In this document: positions 4,485 to 6,965 of the stretch, piece by piece
How the letters are laid out: every line of letters begins with the position of its first letter
How positions within the stretch are numbered: the stretch's first letter is position 1
The notes under the pieces: generated by a model
Seen by the model: only the letters and a program-made list of their open reading frames with translations
Told to the model about the DNA's origin: nothing
Databases searched by the model: none
DNA from: an uncultured Collinsella sp.
Lineage (GTDB): Bacteria; Actinomycetota; Coriobacteriia; Coriobacteriales; Coriobacteriaceae
NCBI GenBank assembly: GCA_900556675.1
Contig: USQE01000055.1
Coordinates: forward strand, 1-6,965
Length of the DNA: 6,965 bases
Direction: 5' to 3'
Translations under genes and position numbers: made by a program

Positions 4485-6965
4485 ATGGCGAACACCCAGA
4501 ACTATATTAACCACCTGTTGCAGAACACTGGCATCACGCCGGCGTGCAGCGAAGAAGAGCGCTTGGCTGCCGAAGATATCGCTCAAATTTTCCGCAACCA
4601 CGGCTTTGATCCCGAGGTGCAGGAGTTTAATGCTCCCGCGCCGAGCAGGATGGCGTTTGCCGTTACGGGCATTCTGGCATTCGCCGGTGCCCTGCTTATG
4701 GGCATCGGTGGCGGTATCGGCTTAGTCGGCACCCTGTTGGCCATTGTCGGAGCCGTGCTCTATGTGCTCGAGAGAACCGGGCGTCCCGTGATCTCGCGCC
4801 TGGGCAAGACGGGCGTGAGCCAAAACGTCATCGCCTACCACAAGGCGTCGGGCCCGCTTGCCTCTCCGCGCAATCGCCCGGTTGTCGTCGTCGCGCACTA
4901 TGACTCCCCGCGCGCCGAACTGCTCGCTCGCGAGCCCTATGCGCCGTATCGGGCGCTGATCGCCAAGTTGCTCCCGATTGCCACGATTGCTCCCGCGGCT
5001 ATTGCCATCCTGCGCATCTTGCCTCTTCCCGGTGTGCTGAAGGTCTTGCTGTGGATTGTCGCGATTCTTGTCTCCCTCGTGGCGCTCGCTAATGCCGCCA
5101 ATATCATTTCCAATCGTTTTGTCCTTCCCTACACGTCCGGCTCGGTTTGCAACAAGTCCTCTGTTGCCGCCATGCTGGGTGTCATGGATAACGTCGCCCC
5201 CTATCAGGGCGAGAACGAGTTCCCCGACGATATTCCGTTTGACACGTATTTTGGCGAGCAGAAGCGTCGCGCCGAGGAGATGGCGCGCGCGGCAGCTGAG
5301 TACGCCGCGGCCCAGCAGCAAAACGATTACGGCAATACCATCGAGTACGAAGAGCCTGCCTATACCGAGGATGAGTATGGCCAGTCGGTCGCTCCCGAGG
5401 GTGAGCAGGGCGAGGCTTTTGATGAGCAAATCGATGGATTCGAAGGTGCTTCTGCCGACGAGACCCTGATTGGCGTCATTGCACCCGAGTCCCAGGTCCA
5501 AGATATTCCGGCCGAGGAGCCCGTTGCAGACGAGTCCGCTGCCGAGTCGGCAGAGGAGCCTGCCGCGGCCGAGCAGGCCGAGCCCGAGCCCAAGCTTTAT
5601 CGCAATGCCGCCGGCAACATCCGGTTTGGCTCGGATGCCATCCGTGCCCTGGGAATGCTTCCCGAGTCCTGTACGCTCGATTACGAAGAGGGCGAGGAGC
5701 CGACGTTCGAGCCCGCGCCCCAGCCCGACCCGGTCGTGGCTGCGCAGCCCGATGAGGCCAATGCCGTCGAGACGGAAGCCGATGCGGAGACTGCTATCGA
5801 TCCCGCAGCCGGTCTGGACGTCATGGCGCCTGCCCCGGCGCCCGAGGAGCTCGATAATACCGAGGACGACTACGATGCGTATCCGCAGCGTGTGTCCTAC
5901 GAGAGCGACACCGATTTTTCTGCCGAGCTTCCGGTGACGACGCCCCACGCCGATATCGCTTCCGCGTTTTCTTCGATCGGTGCCAGCGCCTCCCATTTCT
6001 TTAAGGGGGCATTCGAAAAGGGCAAGAAACTCGTTGACGACTTTGAGGAAAAGCGTGCTGCTGCCCGCGAGGCAGCCGCGCGCGAGGCTGCAGCCAAGCA
6101 ACAGGCGGCCGAGGCCGAGCGCGCGGCACAGGAATTTGAGCAAAACGCCGCCGAGCAGCCGGTATCTGTTGATGTTGCCGACGCCACGACGTCTTTCGAG
6201 GCGCCGCAGCCTTCGCCTGCGGATGTTGCCGGGGAGACGGCGACTTTCGAAACCCAACAGCCGGTCGACAGCACCGTGTCGTTTGATGCCACGATGACGT
6301 TTGAGAAGCAGGGCACCGCTATCGCCGAGCCCCTTTCCGCTCCTGTCGAGGACGAGCCCGCTGCGCCCGATACGGTCGAGGATCAATCTGTGGCGGAACA
6401 GGTCGCTGCGGACAGCTCCGAGCAAGAGCCTGAGCCCGTGGCCCCCGAAGCTCCGCAGGCGGATGAGTCGAGGCCCTACTCTACGCAGATCTTCACCATG
6501 CCCGCGCCGAGTGATCCCGGCGCCACGGTTGCCAATGCTGCTCCGTCGCAGGCCGAGACGGTCGATGCTCTGATGGCTCAAATCTCGTCTCAGGCGTCGC
6601 CGCGCCCGAACATGAACGTTCCCGACCCGGCATCCGCGCCGGCTCCCATGCCCTCTGCGTCTCCGCTGGCCTCGGTCCCCGATCCCTCGATGCCTTCGAT
6701 GCAGCAGGCCAATGTCGCCTCGCGCGCCTCGCTGTTCGACCTTCCCGACCCTTCGGCTCAGGTTAACGATCCCTTCGCGACGGCACAGGGGCCCGAGCCC
6801 ACATCGGCTCCGGTTGTTCCCCCCATGCCGGTCAGCTCGGATGTTCAGCCGCTTGAGACTATCTCGGCTCCTGCCGCTCCGGCCGCCAAGCCGCAAAAGC
6901 GCGGCTTGGGCGGTCTGTTCGGTCGCAAAAAGAAAAACGAGCAGGACAGCATGAGCGATTGGCTT
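4485..6965 (+). CDS. M28-family-like membrane metallopeptidase with long disordered insert, 3' partial
   Basis: The frame is open for 827 codons to the window edge. Residues 1-50 (YINHLLQNTG, then EEERLAAEDIAQIFRNHGFD) match the N-terminal helix pattern of M28 aminopeptidases. Residues 132-141 (PVVVVAHYDS) hold the first metal-ligand motif, HxD with His138. Residues 218-231 (TSGSVCNKSSVAAML region) align with the second motif, usually GAxDNxSGVAA, but the metal-bridging Asp is Cys222. Predicted membrane hairpins lie at about 56-95 and 157-203, the second between the two motifs. Basic loops place the soluble parts in the cytoplasm. From about residue 240 the protein becomes acidic and rich in Ala, Pro, Glu and Asp. 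The later metal ligands (Glu-Glu, Asp, His) are not seen and may lie beyond the window. Whether it is an active peptidase is uncertain; a degenerate, structural or scaffold role is the main alternative. Confidence 0.82.
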   Translation, partial: MANTQNYINHLLQNTGITPACSEEERLAAEDIAQIFRNHGFDPEVQEFNAPAPSRMAFAVTGILAFAGALLMGIGGGIGLVGTLLAIVGAVLYVLERTGRPVISRLGKTGVSQNVIAYHKASGPLASPRNRPVVVVAHYDSPRAELLAREPYAPYRALIAKLLPIATIAPAAIAILRILPLPGVLKVLLWIVAILVSLVALANAANIISNRFVLPYTSGSVCNKSSVAAMLGVMDNVAPYQGENEFPDDIPFDTYFGEQKRRAEEMARAAAEYAAAQQQNDYGNTIEYEEPAYTEDEYGQSVAPEGEQGEAFDEQIDGFEGASADETLIGVIAPESQVQDIPAEEPVADESAAESAEEPAAAEQAEPEPKLYRNAAGNIRFGSDAIRALGMLPESCTLDYEEGEEPTFEPAPQPDPVVAAQPDEANAVETEADAETAIDPAAGLDVMAPAPAPEELDNTEDDYDAYPQRVSYESDTDFSAELPVTTPHADIASAFSSIGASASHFFKGAFEKGKKLVDDFEEKRAAAREAAAREAAAKQQAAEAERAAQEFEQNAAEQPVSVDVADATTSFEAPQPSPADVAGETATFETQQPVDSTVSFDATMTFEKQGTAIAEPLSAPVEDEPAAPDTVEDQSVAEQVAADSSEQEPEPVAPEAPQADESRPYSTQIFTMPAPSDPGATVANAAPSQAETVDALMAQISSQASPRPNMNVPDPASAPAPMPSASPLASVPDPSMPSMQQANVASRASLFDLPDPSAQVNDPFATAQGPEPTSAPVVPPMPVSSDVQPLETISAPAAPAAKPQKRGLGGLFGRKKKNEQDSMSDWL
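6003..6155 (+). repeat. Charged Ala-rich helical segment with tandem AAARE repeats
   Basis: Residues about 507-557 begin KGAFEKGKKLVDDFEEKR and continue with repeated AAARE units and AAAKQQAAEAERAAQEFEQ. This predicts a long single helix or coiled coil in an otherwise disordered insert. It could act as a spacer or a dimerisation element. Confidence 0.6.
6186..6308 (+). repeat. Degenerate TxxFE/D protein repeats
   Basis: Four related short motifs occur close together: TTSFEA, TATFET, TVSFDA and TMTFEK (residues 568-608). A threonine- or serine-rich run before Phe and an acidic residue recurs in each, and STQIFTMP at 666-673 is a looser relative. The DNA copies differ, so the similarity is at protein level. 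Confidence 0.5.

Larger units (their letters stand above)
5205..6959 (+). other. Acidic low-complexity region within the M28-like protein
   Basis: Codons for residues about 241-825 encode mostly disorder-promoting residues (Ala, Pro, Glu, Asp, Gln, Ser). Within it are a short more ordered-looking island at 370-398 (KLYRNAAGNIRFGSDAIRAL, then LPESC), a charged Ala-rich helix at 507-556, TxxFE-type repeats at 568-608, PDP-containing repeats at 712-756 (NVPDP, SVPDP, DLPDP) and a basic Gly/Phe stretch RGLGGLFGRKKK at 806-817. The region remains in one frame with normal codon use, so it is real coding sequence. Confidence 0.75.

Noticed and set aside
4468..4725. An 85-codon open frame starting at ATG 4468.
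   Set aside because: It overlaps the M28-like start in another frame, has no good ribosome binding site and gives a composition typical of a shadow frame.
4722..6896. A 724-residue open frame on the minus strand opposite the M28-like gene.
   Set aside because: It is exactly codon-aligned with the plus-strand gene and survives because that gene avoids TTA, CTA and TCA codons. It ends at the TTA codon at 4722. Its product is an Arg/Gly/Leu-rich shadow with no start signal or domain.

Overview
The window is GC-rich DNA with tightly packed genes and the codon style of a high-GC actinobacterium. The gene set (a DinG-type helicase with an N-terminal exonuclease domain, a PafB/PafC-like pair of WYL regulators, and a very large M28-peptidase-like membrane protein with an acidic low-complexity insert) most resembles Coriobacteriia such as Collinsella. 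That assignment is inference from gene content and style; no marker gene is present.

Layout. (1) 3-2364, plus strand: most of a DinG/XPD-family helicase whose start lies upstream of the window. The last exonuclease motif (HxAxxD) is at the very edge, followed by Walker A, four Fe-S cysteines, a DEAH box and SAT. The reading frame then breaks near 1767-1776. The rest of the helicase (motifs V and VI) continues in another frame to 2364. (2) 3278-2361 and 4287-3265, minus strand: two WYL-domain transcription regulators in an operon with a 13-14 nt overlap. The first-transcribed gene is PafB-like and the second PafC-like. The second gene's stop codon interlocks with the helicase stop in one TTAA. 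(3) 4288-4484: a divergent intergenic region with a plausible minus-strand promoter, a weaker plus-strand -10 element, and two short interrupted palindromes that could be operators. (4) 4485-6965, plus strand, running off the window: 827 codons of an M28-like metallopeptidase. Four predicted membrane segments lie around the first metal-ligand motif, the usual DN motif reads CN, and about 600 residues of acidic Pro/Ala/Glu-rich sequence follow.

How the genes may work together. PafB/PafC-type WYL pairs control DNA-damage responses in mycobacteria, and DinG helicases act on damaged or structured DNA, so the left two-thirds of the window may be a DNA-damage module. No proteasome, Pup-ligase or Tat genes, which flank pafBC in many actinobacteria, are visible here. 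The peptidase-like gene is divergent from the regulators and shares their upstream region, so it is a candidate target, but nothing in the sequence proves that. I see no CRISPR array, tRNA, rRNA, insertion sequence or phage gene. The least ordinary item is the peptidase-like membrane protein with its very long disordered insert and altered metal site.
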